Shown here: piece after piece, positions 7,508 through 14,575 of the stretch
Position numbering within the stretch: position 1 is the first letter of the stretch
How the letters are laid out: each line of letters starts with the position of its first letter
Assembly (NCBI RefSeq): GCF_004138495.1
Contig: NZ_ML142873.1
Location: forward strand, 24,654 to 44,923
Reading direction: 5' to 3'
Origin: Phytoactinopolyspora endophytica
GTDB lineage: Bacteria; Actinomycetota; Actinomycetes; Jiangellales; Jiangellaceae
Length of the DNA: 20,270 bases
The notes under the pieces: generated by a model
What the model was told of the DNA's origin: nothing
Seen by the model: the letters and a program-made list of their open reading frames with translations, nothing else
Databases searched by the model: none
Translations under genes and position numbers: made by a program

Positions 7508-8956
7508 ATGTTCAGCAGCACGGCCGAACGGCCGAACGTCATTGTCGTCTTCACCGACCAGCAGCGCTGGGACAGCACGGGTGTCCACGGCAACCCGCTC
7601 GGCCTGACGCCGACGTTCGACGAGATGGCACGGTCCGGCACGCACGCGGCGCAGGCGTTCACCCCGCAACCGGTCTGCGGACCGGCTCGGGCGGCCATTC
7701 AAACCGGCCAGTGCCCGACGACGACCGGCTGCTTCCGCAATGGGATCCCGCTGCCGGAGAACTGCCGGACCCTGGCCGACCACTTCGGCGCCGCAGGCTA
7801 CGCGACCGGCTACATCGGCAAGTGGCACCTGGCGGACACCGAGCCGGTGCCGCCGGAGCAACGGGGCGGGTACACGTCTTGGCTCGGCGCCAACATCTTG
7901 GAGTTCACCTCGGACGCGTACCGCACCGTCGTCTTCGACGACGACGATGATCCGGTGATGCTGCCAGGGTACCGCTCGGACGCGCTGTTCGACGCCGCCA
8001 TCCGGTTCGTTGCGGACCACGCGAACCCGCCCGGTGGCGCGGAGAGCGTACGGCAACCGTTCTACCTGTTCTGCTCCCTCATCGAACCGCACCACCAGAA
8101 CGAGGTGGACTCCTACCCGGCGCCGATCGGCTACGAGGAGCGTTACCAGGGACGCTGGCTACCACCGGACCTGGCGGCGCTGGCCGCCGAGGACTCGACT
8201 GTGCACCGGCATATCGGCGGGTACTTCGGCCAGGTACGACGGGTCGATGAGGGCTTGGGCAGGCTGCTGGACGCGCTGCGCAGCCTCGACCTGCTGGAGA
8301 ACACGATCGTCGCGTTCACCTCCGACCATGGGTGCCACTTCAAGACCCGCAACAGCGAGTACAAGCGGTCCTGCCACGACGGCTCGGTCCGGGTGCCGAT
8401 GGCGCTGTGTGGCCCGGGCTTCGACGGCGGTGGGCGGATCGACCGGCCGGTGAGCACCATCGACCTGCCGCCGACGTTGCTGGACGCCGCCGGACTGGAT
8501 GTCCCGCCGGAGATGCAGGGCCGCTCCATGCTGCCGCTGCTCCACCAGCCGGGCGCCGGCGACGCCGACGGCTGGCCGGAAGAGGTCTTCATCCAGGTGA
8601 GCGAGTCCGAGGTGGGACGCGCGATTCGGACGTCGCGGTGGAAGTACTACGTGAGCGCGCCGGACGCCGATGCCTGGCATGAAGCGGGCGCGGACCGTTA
8701 CCTGGAGGCTGAGCTGTACGACCTCGCGCACGACCCGTACGAGCTGGACAATCTGGTCGGGCTGCCGTCGCACCGCAAGATCGCCGATGAGCTGCGCGAG
8801 CGCCTGCTACGTCGGATGGTCGAAGCCGGTGAGCAAGAGCCGGTCATCGAAAGACGTGAGGAAGCCATTGCGGACTCTCAGCGCAGCGTGGATCCCGGTG
8901 TGCACGCCTCGTCCTTCAAGCCTGTGCGGTTCGGCCACCAGCCGCGTTCTCGCTGA
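7508..8956 (+). CDS. Cytoplasmic formylglycine-type sulfatase
   Basis: A 482-residue S1-type sulfatase. The maturation motif is CGPAR (Cys57 to Arg61) followed by AAIQTG; Cys57 would be oxidised to formylglycine. The second signature GYATGYIGKWH contains Lys105 and His107. Metal ligands are expected at Asp17-Gln18 (VFTDQQRW) and in TSDHGCHF near residue 278. LYDLAHDPYELDNL near the C-terminus is the standard sulfatase ending. There is no signal peptide, so the enzyme acts inside the cell, after uptake by the adjacent transporter. The ATG at 7508 has AAGGAG 5 bases upstream; the gene lies 10 bases after the permease stop. Choice among sulfate esters, sulfamates or even phosphonates cannot be made; Pro is kept at position 3 of the motif but Ser is replaced by Ala at position 4. 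Confidence 0.93.
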   Translation: MFSSTAERPNVIVVFTDQQRWDSTGVHGNPLGLTPTFDEMARSGTHAAQAFTPQPVCGPARAAIQTGQCPTTTGCFRNGIPLPENCRTLADHFGAAGYATGYIGKWHLADTEPVPPEQRGGYTSWLGANILEFTSDAYRTVVFDDDDDPVMLPGYRSDALFDAAIRFVADHANPPGGAESVRQPFYLFCSLIEPHHQNEVDSYPAPIGYEERYQGRWLPPDLAALAAEDSTVHRHIGGYFGQVRRVDEGLGRLLDALRSLDLLENTIVAFTSDHGCHFKTRNSEYKRSCHDGSVRVPMALCGPGFDGGGRIDRPVSTIDLPPTLLDAAGLDVPPEMQGRSMLPLLHQPGAGDADGWPEEVFIQVSESEVGRAIRTSRWKYYVSAPDADAWHEAGADRYLEAELYDLAHDPYELDNLVGLPSHRKIADELRERLLRRMVEAGEQEPVIERREEAIADSQRSVDPGVHASSFKPVRFGHQPRSR

Positions 8957-9101
8957 GCCGGGGACTCTCAGCCGACACATTCGGTGGCCTCCGGGTCCAT
9001 CGCAATGAGACTGACCACGCTAAACCGCGAGCGTATCTGAGGTCGCGGCGAGGTTGATCAAGGACACCACAGATTTGACATGGATTTGAGCATGACCTGA
9101 G

Positions 9102-9140
9102 GGAGCGGCGGCGTACGGGATCGGTTGACGCCGCCGCTCC
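9102..9140. terminator. Strong stem-loop between convergent genes
   Basis: A perfect 13-bp stem (9102-9114 with 9128-9140, GGAGCGGCGGCGT and its complement) encloses a 13-base loop. It lies between the sulfatase stop (+) and the SPW gene stop (-), so it can serve both directions. No T-run follows on either side, as is common in high-GC actinobacteria. The rest of 8957-9151 holds no gene. Confidence 0.75.
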
Positions 9141-9151
9141 TGATAGGGGTG

Positions 9152-9583
9152 TTACGAGCGTGCCTTGCGAATGCCGGTGGACATCATCGCCAGTGCACAC
9201 AGCACGACGATCGCACCGGTGATGACGTTGCTGGCGATGATCTCCCCGCGAGGGGTATCGCCATTGACCAGCCATGGCGAGACGATGACCCACACACCGA
9301 GGATGGGCGCGACCCATGCGATCCCGTGCAGGTGACCGTAGACAGTCGCGAACCCGACCGCCATGACGGCGATCGCGATTCCCGTGATCAGGTTGTTCGC
9401 GGTCATGGTGGTGTGCTCGGTGTTGAAACCGACCACCCATGGGGACAGCGCCATGAAGATTCCGGCCAGGAACACAAGACCGTCCGCGGACTGTGCTACC
9501 GGAGTCTCGGCGATCTGGTCGTACCTGCGCCGCATCGTGGCGACGTCTGGGTGTTGCTCAATGTTGGGAGTCGACGAACTCAT
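9152..9583 (-). CDS. SPW-repeat integral membrane protein
   Basis: A 143-residue membrane protein with two copies of the SPW motif: FMALSPWVVGF (about 43-53) and VIVSPWLVNG (about 99-108). Each motif is followed by a hydrophobic helix (LITGIAIAVMAVGFATVYG and VITGAIVVLCALAMM), giving four transmembrane segments in two repeats. The short cytoplasmic N-terminus (MRRRYDQIAETP) is usual for the family. The role of SPW proteins is not known. GGAGGT 7 bases before the ATG at 9583 makes the start secure. It lies downstream of the WXG/DUF6571/lipoprotein cluster on the same strand, but an 82-base gap and an inverted repeat suggest it has its own promoter. Confidence 0.88.
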   Translation of the reverse strand: MSSSTPNIEQHPDVATMRRRYDQIAETPVAQSADGLVFLAGIFMALSPWVVGFNTEHTTMTANNLITGIAIAVMAVGFATVYGHLHGIAWVAPILGVWVIVSPWLVNGDTPRGEIIASNVITGAIVVLCALAMMSTGIRKARS

Positions 9584-9638
9584 GATCCCCACCTCCAAGA
9601 GGACACGAGGTGATCCCGTATTCCTATGATGCGCCTGA

Positions 9639-9688
9639 CCACGCCGTGTAGGAAAGCGGTTCGGCTCAGCTCTCAACGCACGGCGTGG
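9639..9688. repeat. 10-bp inverted repeat spanning the lipoprotein stop
   Basis: CCACGCCGTG (9639-9648) and its exact complement CACGGCGTGG (9679-9688) are separated by 30 bases that include the lipoprotein stop codon. The arms could form a long-loop hairpin in the minus-strand transcript, possibly ending the cluster before the SPW gene. The large loop makes terminator function uncertain. Confidence 0.4.
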
Positions 9689-10235
9689 AGCCGATGATGT
9701 CGACCTCCACGGTGATCGTCTGGTCGTCGTTCTGCTCTGGGGCCAGCTGGAAGGTGACCCGGAACTCGACGTCGGTGTCTGAACTGTCATCGTCGGCGAT
9801 CCTCCGCTGGTAGACGCCCCAGCGGGGCGTGTCCGAGTCACCGAAGTGCTGGTAAGCAGCGGTGTAGCCCATCTCCCTGAAGCGACCGGCGACGAAGTCG
9901 GTCGTGCCGTCGAAGAGAGAATCGACCTGGGACAGGTCCGCGGGATCACCAGGCCAGTCGAGCGAGATGTCGGTGCGCCACACCCGGCGGGAACCGTCGT
10001 GGCACCTCTCGTCCTCGCTCGCGTCGGCGACGAGACGCTCGGCGCGCACCGTGCCCATCCTCGACTCATTGTCCTTGAACTGTCCGACGACGGTGGCACC
10101 GTCGTGTGCGACGTGTTCTCCCAGCTCATCGAGTTCGACGGAGTCACCGTCGGCACATGAACACAGGCCGAGCGTCAAGGCCACGATCGCCGCGGGGAGG
10201 AGGCATAGGTGCCGACGATGTTTCGTCACACGCAT
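9666..10235 (-). CDS. Small lipoprotein, last gene of the WXG/DUF6571-like cluster
   Basis: A 189-residue exported protein. The signal peptide has a basic N-terminus (KHRRH), the hydrophobic stretch LLPAAIVALTLGL and the lipobox LCSC, with Cys27 the probable lipidated residue. The mature part is acidic, has a further Cys in DERCHDGSRR and one three residues from the end (DIIGSTPCVES), which may pair. FRVTFQLAPEQ suggests a beta-rich C-terminal domain. I do not recognise a named family. The start at 10235 is supported by the signal peptide and by lying 4 bases after the stop of the upstream gene, so translation is probably coupled. A truncated paralogue is found at 3006-3164, showing that at least one more copy existed in this genome region. 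Confidence 0.85.
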   Translation of the reverse strand: MRVTKHRRHLCLLPAAIVALTLGLCSCADGDSVELDELGEHVAHDGATVVGQFKDNESRMGTVRAERLVADASEDERCHDGSRRVWRTDISLDWPGDPADLSQVDSLFDGTTDFVAGRFREMGYTAAYQHFGDSDTPRWGVYQRRIADDDSSDTDVEFRVTFQLAPEQNDDQTITVEVDIIGSTPCVES

Positions 10236-10239
10236 ATGT

Positions 10240-12177
10240 CTACCATCCGGTGCGGTCGACGACCTGGGTCGATGCATCGTTGCGGCCGTTCCCGATCGCA
10301 TCCCAGCCGGCGCCGAACTTGTTGTCGAACGAGCGCACACCCGTGTGCTCGGGGTGCCGGTCGACATTGTCATGTGCCCAGTCGATGAGCTGTTCGGCGA
10401 GGCCACCCTCACTCAGATCCGTTGAGATCTCGACGGTGCCGAGGAGCTGGCCGCGCTCGTCGAGCAGTTCGGGCGGAAGCTCCTCGGTGTACGGATACCC
10501 GTTCCGGACCATGGTGATAGCGACCAGGCAACGCTGAAGAGTCGCAGCTTGCCGGTGTGCTGCCTCGAGTTCGTCGCGTGGATCCGGATCCGACGCATTG
10601 AGCTTTCCGGCTGCGCCGAACTGGATGAGTCTCCAACCGGTGTCGATGATGCGGGTGGCCTCGAGCGGCAGCAGCCCGAGCGCGGCCCAACCCGATGCGA
10701 GCGCCTCTCGCGCCGCGTGCCGTTCACCGAACGCTCGGCCGCGCACGTCCAGTCGTGCTTCATGCTGCAAGCCGGACAGTGCGCCGAACATGCGTAGCAC
10801 CTGTTCGAAGTGGTCTTGCTCAGTCGTCGACTCGGCCATGTCCGCTTCGAGCGCGAGGGGCGGCAGCGCCCGATAGAGGCTCTGGACGGCGTCGTCGAAG
10901 GCTGCCGAGTCGGTGTCGTTGAGGGCGAAACCGTGGAGGAACCGGTACACGTCCTCTGAGCTGAGAAAGAACCGTGGATCGGTACCAGGCGGCGTGCCGA
11001 ATCCGGCCGGAGCATCCATCGACGAGACGTGACCGGGAGCGTGCTCGTAGGAGCCGACGAGTATCTCCTCGGCATAGGCGGCGGCGATCCGCCCCATGGG
11101 CTCGCCCATCTGAATGGGTGGCCATTCGTGCCTGCCGAGCGCGACGATGGCGTCGAATGCGAAGGAAGAGGCATGGCGGCCGGTGTCCGGAGGCTCGTCC
11201 AAGGCGCCGGAGCCTGCGGCGAGTGCCTGGCCGAACGCCGTCGTCGGGTCGACCGCGAGGCCGTCGACGAGCTGGAACACCCGATCGACGTACTCGGAGA
11301 CCGGCTGGCCGGACCGCGTGCCGAGTGCGAGGCGCGCGGCAGCAGGATTGTTGGCCAGGCTGCCGAACGCGAGCGCCAGAGCGTCGGAGGACAGGCCGAG
11401 CTGATCGGTATGCAGGCTGTGATCGTAGGCACCCGCGTGCTTCCCGTCGTCGGCGAGATGCCGTAGCACGCTTGCGCTGACGGTTTCGGCCAGCCAGCCA
11501 GGCGGGAAGTCTCCGTGCTGGAGGATGGCCATGCGGCTCCACGCGCTCCGGGGATCGTCGACTGGCTGCGTGAAATGGCGGCGGAACCCTGCCAGATCGG
11601 TGTAGTAGTCCGCGGTCCCGCTCATGCTGTCCGTCGCACTCAACGCGGTTCCGAGCCCGACGCTGAATGTTTCGAGGTGACGAGCACCGCGCGGGGAACC
11701 GGTGCTGGTCAGCTGGTTCGCCAGCAGCTCTGCTCGGCCGGGACCGAGCCGGAGGTAGAAACCTGCCATCACGTCGGGGTCGGTCGCATACCGCTCGAAC
11801 TCCTCCAGAAGCTCGTCGAACAGTGCTTCGGTCACTGTGGAGGCATTGATGAGCCGGTCGGCGAGCTCGCGTCCGTACGTCTCAGCCTCCGCAGGTGTGC
11901 CGAACCGGGAACCACCTGCGAGGTCGGCGAACATCTCCGCCGGCCGGTCGCCGATCAGACCGATCGCCATGTTCCGCCGCCGTTCCAATGCGGGGAGCTG
12001 GTCTTCTACCCAGCATGCGATCCGGTCGATGTCTCGAAAAGCGGCAAGTGTCACGCCGTGTGCGCGCATCCGGGCGTGGAGAGGCTGGAGATCTGAGGAG
12101 AGCGAGCGGTGACCGGACCTCATGGCGGCCAGTAGCCTGCCGAGCCCTTCCACGCTCACGCTGCAGATGTCACTCAC
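10240..12177 (-). CDS. DUF6571-like large protein partnered with a WXG-like protein
   Basis: A 645-residue, mainly helical, soluble protein without signal peptide or membrane helix. The N-terminal part has WVEDQLPALERRRNMAIGL (around residue 56), then RELADRLINAS and a GFYLRLGPGRAELLANQL segment; this order resembles the actinobacterial DUF6571 family found beside WXG100-like genes. That assignment is from memory of the family and is moderate. The middle contains a Leu/Ala-rich region, LALAFGSLANNPAAARLALG. The C-terminus is not a toxin I recognise. The GTG start at 12177 overlaps the WXG-like stop as GTGA, and the lipoprotein follows after 4 bases, so the three genes are one transcript. Its biochemical role is unknown; a helper or substrate for type VII secretion is a guess from context. 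Confidence 0.8.
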   Translation of the reverse strand: MSDICSVSVEGLGRLLAAMRSGHRSLSSDLQPLHARMRAHGVTLAAFRDIDRIACWVEDQLPALERRRNMAIGLIGDRPAEMFADLAGGSRFGTPAEAETYGRELADRLINASTVTEALFDELLEEFERYATDPDVMAGFYLRLGPGRAELLANQLTSTGSPRGARHLETFSVGLGTALSATDSMSGTADYYTDLAGFRRHFTQPVDDPRSAWSRMAILQHGDFPPGWLAETVSASVLRHLADDGKHAGAYDHSLHTDQLGLSSDALALAFGSLANNPAAARLALGTRSGQPVSEYVDRVFQLVDGLAVDPTTAFGQALAAGSGALDEPPDTGRHASSFAFDAIVALGRHEWPPIQMGEPMGRIAAAYAEEILVGSYEHAPGHVSSMDAPAGFGTPPGTDPRFFLSSEDVYRFLHGFALNDTDSAAFDDAVQSLYRALPPLALEADMAESTTEQDHFEQVLRMFGALSGLQHEARLDVRGRAFGERHAAREALASGWAALGLLPLEATRIIDTGWRLIQFGAAGKLNASDPDPRDELEAAHRQAATLQRCLVAITMVRNGYPYTEELPPELLDERGQLLGTVEISTDLSEGGLAEQLIDWAHDNVDRHPEHTGVRSFDNKFGAGWDAIGNGRNDASTQVVDRTGW

Positions 12178-12479
12178 AGCATGCTCCCCTCGTGAATGCC
12201 ATGCCGCTGGGCCGGCACGTCCTCGGCAGTGCCGGCAAGCGCTTCGCGTACGTCATCGACCAGCCGCTCCGCGATCCCTGGCAGCTCTTGATGGCACTGG
12301 GCGAGGTCGTCGAGGAACGCCCGGGCGGCGGTAGGGCCGCGCCAGGCGTCGCCGCGCTCCATGATGATGCAGGCGGGCTCGAGAGCGCTGGCTATCGACG
12401 ACCGGTGGTGTTGCGCGAGCTCGAGCGTCTCCACGAGTGCGGCGTACTCGGGGTTGGCGACCATGTCGGCATCCTCCAT
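12174..12479 (-). CDS. WXG-like small helical protein
   Basis: A 101-residue protein that should form a helical hairpin. Two predicted helices (about 8-38 and 50-85) are joined by GDAWRGPTA, in which Trp46-Arg47-Gly48 is the W-x-G turn of the ESAT-6/WXG100 group. Such proteins dimerise and are often exported by type VII secretion, but no secretion ATPase or membrane component is encoded here, and I see no convincing YxxxD/E export motif at its end. The start at 12479 has AGGAGA 6 bases upstream; starts at 12551 and 12530 are unlikely because they would begin in or next to the putative promoter. The stop overlaps the next gene as GTGA. Confidence 0.75.
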   Translation of the reverse strand: MEDADMVANPEYAALVETLELAQHHRSSIASALEPACIIMERGDAWRGPTAARAFLDDLAQCHQELPGIAERLVDDVREALAGTAEDVPAQRHGIHEGSML

Positions 12480-12485
12480 CGGCTG

Positions 12486-12491
12486 TCTCCT
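12486..12491 (-). promoter_or_regulatory. Ribosome binding site that fixes the WXG-like start
   Basis: Minus-strand AGGAGA, 6 bases before the ATG at 12479. It supports the 101-residue form over the longer readings. Confidence 0.65.
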
Positions 12492-12534
12492 GTCATCTGC
12501 CGGCAGAGCGGGCGCAAGTGGGCGTGACATGACA

Positions 12535-12563
12535 AAAATACGAGCAAACAACAGCTAGCTCAA
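12535..12563 (-). promoter_or_regulatory. Promoter of the WXG/DUF6571/lipoprotein cluster
   Basis: On the minus strand TTGAGC (12563-12558) is followed after exactly 17 bases by TATTTT (12540-12535), a good sigma-70-type promoter in a locally AT-rich patch. Transcription would start near 12528 and give a leader of about 50 bases before the ATG at 12479. Confidence 0.6.
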
Positions 12564-12612
12564 CTAAACCAAGGCTGATGTTCGCTGATGGAGGATATGG
12601 GTCGGACGCGTA

Positions 12613-12631
12613 CGGCCGTCAGGATCGGCCG
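12613..12631. terminator. Weak hairpin after the DUF4097 gene
   Basis: CGGCCG at 12613-12618 and 12626-12631 can pair across a 7-base loop just downstream of the DUF4097 stop. It is short, but in a suitable place to end that transcript before the next promoter. Confidence 0.35.
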
Positions 12632-12642
12632 ACACCAGCCAC

Positions 12643-13464
12643 TTAGCCGGCCGTCACGGTCACTGGGCCTGCACTGGAGAAGGCGCGGACCTCATAGGCC
12701 GAGGAGTAGTTGGTGTCTGTCCCGACCGTGGTCTCACCGCCGACGCCGCTGGCTTCGACATGGTACGAGTACCCGGTGGGTAGCCCGACCGTCACCGGGC
12801 CGGCGCTGGACTCCGCGTCCAGGGAGCGGGGAGGGGATGCGGCCTCGACGTCCACGGACCCGGCACTCGAGATGAGATACGCCTCCTCCGAGTTGAGTCC
12901 TGTCGCCGTGACGTCGCCGGCGGTCGAGCGTGCGCGAAGAACTCCGGAATGGCCCTCGACGATGACGTCCCCGCCGGCGGCCGATTCCAGGTCCGCTCTT
13001 CCGACGACACCGGTCGACGTGATCGACCCACCGTCGGTCCTGGCGACGACCGTGACACCGTCGGGCACCGCGAGCGTGACGTGCGTCCCGCATCCGAACG
13101 AGGGAAGGAATCGATTGCCGCTGCAGGTGCCCTCGATCTGTAGCGTGTCATCGTCGACGTCGTGCGCAAGGCGGGCCGATCGCACCAATCCGTCGTCGGT
13201 ATGGGCGTCGAGCTGCACGGATCCGTCGGCGGTGCCGATCAGGTGGATTTCGCCGGCAGCGACATCCACCTCGATCCGGGAGACGTTCTCGACGGCTGTC
13301 GTCCACTCGTCACTGGACCGGGTGAGCCACGAATAGGCGGCCACAGCGGTGACGACGACGGCGAAGGCACTGATCAGTCGTATCCGCTGCGATGTCCCCG
13401 AGCGGCCGCCGAGCGAGTTGCGCTCGGCAACGTGCTGGTCGGGTGCATTGCCTTCGAACGTCAT
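12643..13464 (-). CDS. Membrane-anchored DUF4097-type beta-repeat protein
   Basis: A 273-residue protein with one transmembrane helix at about 28-48 (IRLISAFAVVVTAVAAYSWL) and a basic N-terminal flank, so most of the protein is outside the cell. The outer part is a run of short beta strands with Gly/Ser/Asp turns (IEVDVAAGEIHLIG, VTVVARTDGGSITSTG, LRARSTAGDVTATG), ending in repeated SSAGSVDVEA, SSAGPVTVGL and SSAGPVTVTAG units. This is the pattern of the DUF4097 adhesin-like family, whose function is not established. Two Cys in EGTCSGNRFLPSFGCG may form a disulfide. The ATG at 13464 is chosen because a -10-like TACTGT ends 7 bases before it, suggesting a leaderless transcript; an ATG at 13521 is the main alternative. 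Confidence 0.82.
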   Translation of the reverse strand: MTFEGNAPDQHVAERNSLGGRSGTSQRIRLISAFAVVVTAVAAYSWLTRSSDEWTTAVENVSRIEVDVAAGEIHLIGTADGSVQLDAHTDDGLVRSARLAHDVDDDTLQIEGTCSGNRFLPSFGCGTHVTLAVPDGVTVVARTDGGSITSTGVVGRADLESAAGGDVIVEGHSGVLRARSTAGDVTATGLNSEEAYLISSAGSVDVEAASPPRSLDAESSAGPVTVGLPTGYSYHVEASGVGGETTVGTDTNYSSAYEVRAFSSAGPVTVTAG

Positions 13465-13471
13465 AGCGAAC

Positions 13472-13477
13472 ACAGTA
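13472..13477 (-). promoter_or_regulatory. Possible -10 element of the DUF4097 gene
   Basis: Minus-strand TACTGT ends 7 bases before the ATG at 13464, a distance that would start transcription at or next to the start codon. No clear -35 is visible. Confidence 0.4.
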
Positions 13478-13708
13478 TCGCCTTCGCGCGGGCGGAAGAT
13501 CCACCTTCGTGAGGAAGCCATCCCTGATCTCGGCCACGGGGTAGTCCCTGAGTCACGCGAGAGGCGTCCAGCTCGGCCGGGCCGGTGGGAGCCGCTGCCG
13601 TCCGCCGCTGGTGGCCGCTGCACGTCCGTTGCCGGGAACACGCTGTCTATGTCATGTCTGACTCTGTGGTCTCCGTGTGTGACTTGTTGGTGTCGTCGCA
13701 ACACACTG

Positions 13709-13737
13709 TTGACTTGGTCGCAAGATTGGCGTAAAAC
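13709..13737 (+). promoter_or_regulatory. fruR promoter: Promoter of the fructose PTS operon
   Basis: TTGACT (13709-13714), a 17-base spacer and TAAAAC (13732-13737) form a good sigma-70-type promoter. The start point would be near 13744, about 60 bases before the regulator ATG. Confidence 0.65.
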
Positions 13738-13747
13738 AGACCTAAAT

Positions 13748-13765
13748 CAACATCCGGTTGTGTTG
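13748..13765. promoter_or_regulatory. Candidate operator of the DeoR-type regulator
   Basis: CAACA (13748-13752) and TGTTG (13761-13765) are inverted across 8 bases, immediately after the predicted transcription start. Related TTGTTGG and TTGTGTTGG words occur at 13684 and 13758. A repressor bound here would block transcription. Only position and symmetry support it. Confidence 0.4.
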
Positions 13766-13806
13766 GTTTTGGAGACGTTTCCCGCCTGTGCCGGTCGGAG
13801 GAATCG

Positions 13807-14568
13807 ATGTACGCAGCGGAGCGGCAACAGCTGATCCTGGAACGCGTCCGGGCCGTAGGCCGCGTCGATGTGAGCGGCCTGGCGTCGTCGTTGGACGTCA
13901 CCGCGGAGACGGTCCGCCGGGACCTGAAGGTCCTGGAACGGCACGGGGTGTTACGGCGAGTGCATGGCGGAGCCGTCCCGGTCGAGCGGCTCGGCTTCGA
14001 GCCTGGCGTTGCCGATCGCACCGACCGCCTCGTCTCTGAGAAGGAGCGGATCGCGAAGGCAGCGGTAGCCGAGCTGCCCGACGACGGCGCGATCCTCCTG
14101 GACGCCGGCACCACGACGTCCAGACTTGCCGAGCAACTGCCGTTCGACCGCGAGCTCCGGGTCGTGACCAACTCGCTGACCATTGCCGGCATCGTGGCCA
14201 GCCACGCCAACCTCACGCTGTACATGGTGGGCGGTCGAATCCGTGGCCTGACGCTCGCGGGTGTCGGTGACTGGCCCGTGCGTGCTCTCGCGGAGGTCTT
14301 CGTCGACGTGGCGTTCCTCGGCACGAACGGCCTGTCTGTGCGGCGTGGCCTCACAACTGCCGACCAGACCGAGGCCGCCGTCAAACACGCGATGGTCGCC
14401 TCCGCCCGGCGCAGCGTCGTCCTCGCGGACCACACCAAGATCGGCACCGATCATTTCGCGCATGTCGCGCCGATCGGCGATATCGACACCGTCATCACCG
14501 ACACCGGCCTCGATGAGGAGACCGCGGCCGAGATCGAGGCCGCCGGTCCCCGCGTGCTGCGGGTGTGA
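13807..14568 (+). CDS. fruR: DeoR-family regulator of the fructose operon
   Basis: A 253-residue regulator of standard DeoR-family length. The N-terminal winged helix-turn-helix (about 4-58) has RQQLILERV, SGLASSLDVTAETVRRDLKVLE and the closing LRRVHGGAV, the hallmark of the group. The C-terminal sugar-phosphate sensor domain shows ILLDAGTTTSRLAEQL (phosphate-binding loop), VVTNSLTIAG and VGGRIRG, then AFLGTNGLSVRRGLTTADQTEAAVKHAM. Such regulators generally sense a phosphorylated sugar; here fructose 1-phosphate is the likely ligand, by context. GGAGGA lies 4 bases before the ATG. It is the first gene of the operon and is followed by fruK after 7 bases, so it is probably autoregulated. Confidence 0.92.
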   Translation: MYAAERQQLILERVRAVGRVDVSGLASSLDVTAETVRRDLKVLERHGVLRRVHGGAVPVERLGFEPGVADRTDRLVSEKERIAKAAVAELPDDGAILLDAGTTTSRLAEQLPFDRELRVVTNSLTIAGIVASHANLTLYMVGGRIRGLTLAGVGDWPVRALAEVFVDVAFLGTNGLSVRRGLTTADQTEAAVKHAMVASARRSVVLADHTKIGTDHFAHVAPIGDIDTVITDTGLDEETAAEIEAAGPRVLRV

Positions 14569-14575
14569 GGCGGCG

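Larger units (their letters stand above)
13465..13806. other. Divergent intergenic region
   Basis: This 342-base stretch separates the DUF4097 gene (-) from the fructose operon (+). The left end holds a possible -10 for the DUF4097 gene, the right end the fru promoter, candidate operator and a GGAGGA ribosome site (13797-13802). The middle (about 13480-13660) contains nothing I can identify. Confidence 0.6.

Noticed and set aside
3165..9101. Sugar operon as a recently inserted mobile island
   Set aside because: No integrase, transposase, tRNA end or flanking direct repeat was seen, and base composition looks like the neighbours. The remnant at the left end suggests rearrangement only.
10240..12177. 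Polymorphic toxin reading of the 645-residue protein, with the lipoprotein as immunity
   Set aside because: No toxin domain, repeat region or pre-toxin motif could be recognised at its C-terminus, and a lipoprotein is not a standard immunity partner; only the cluster layout hints at it.
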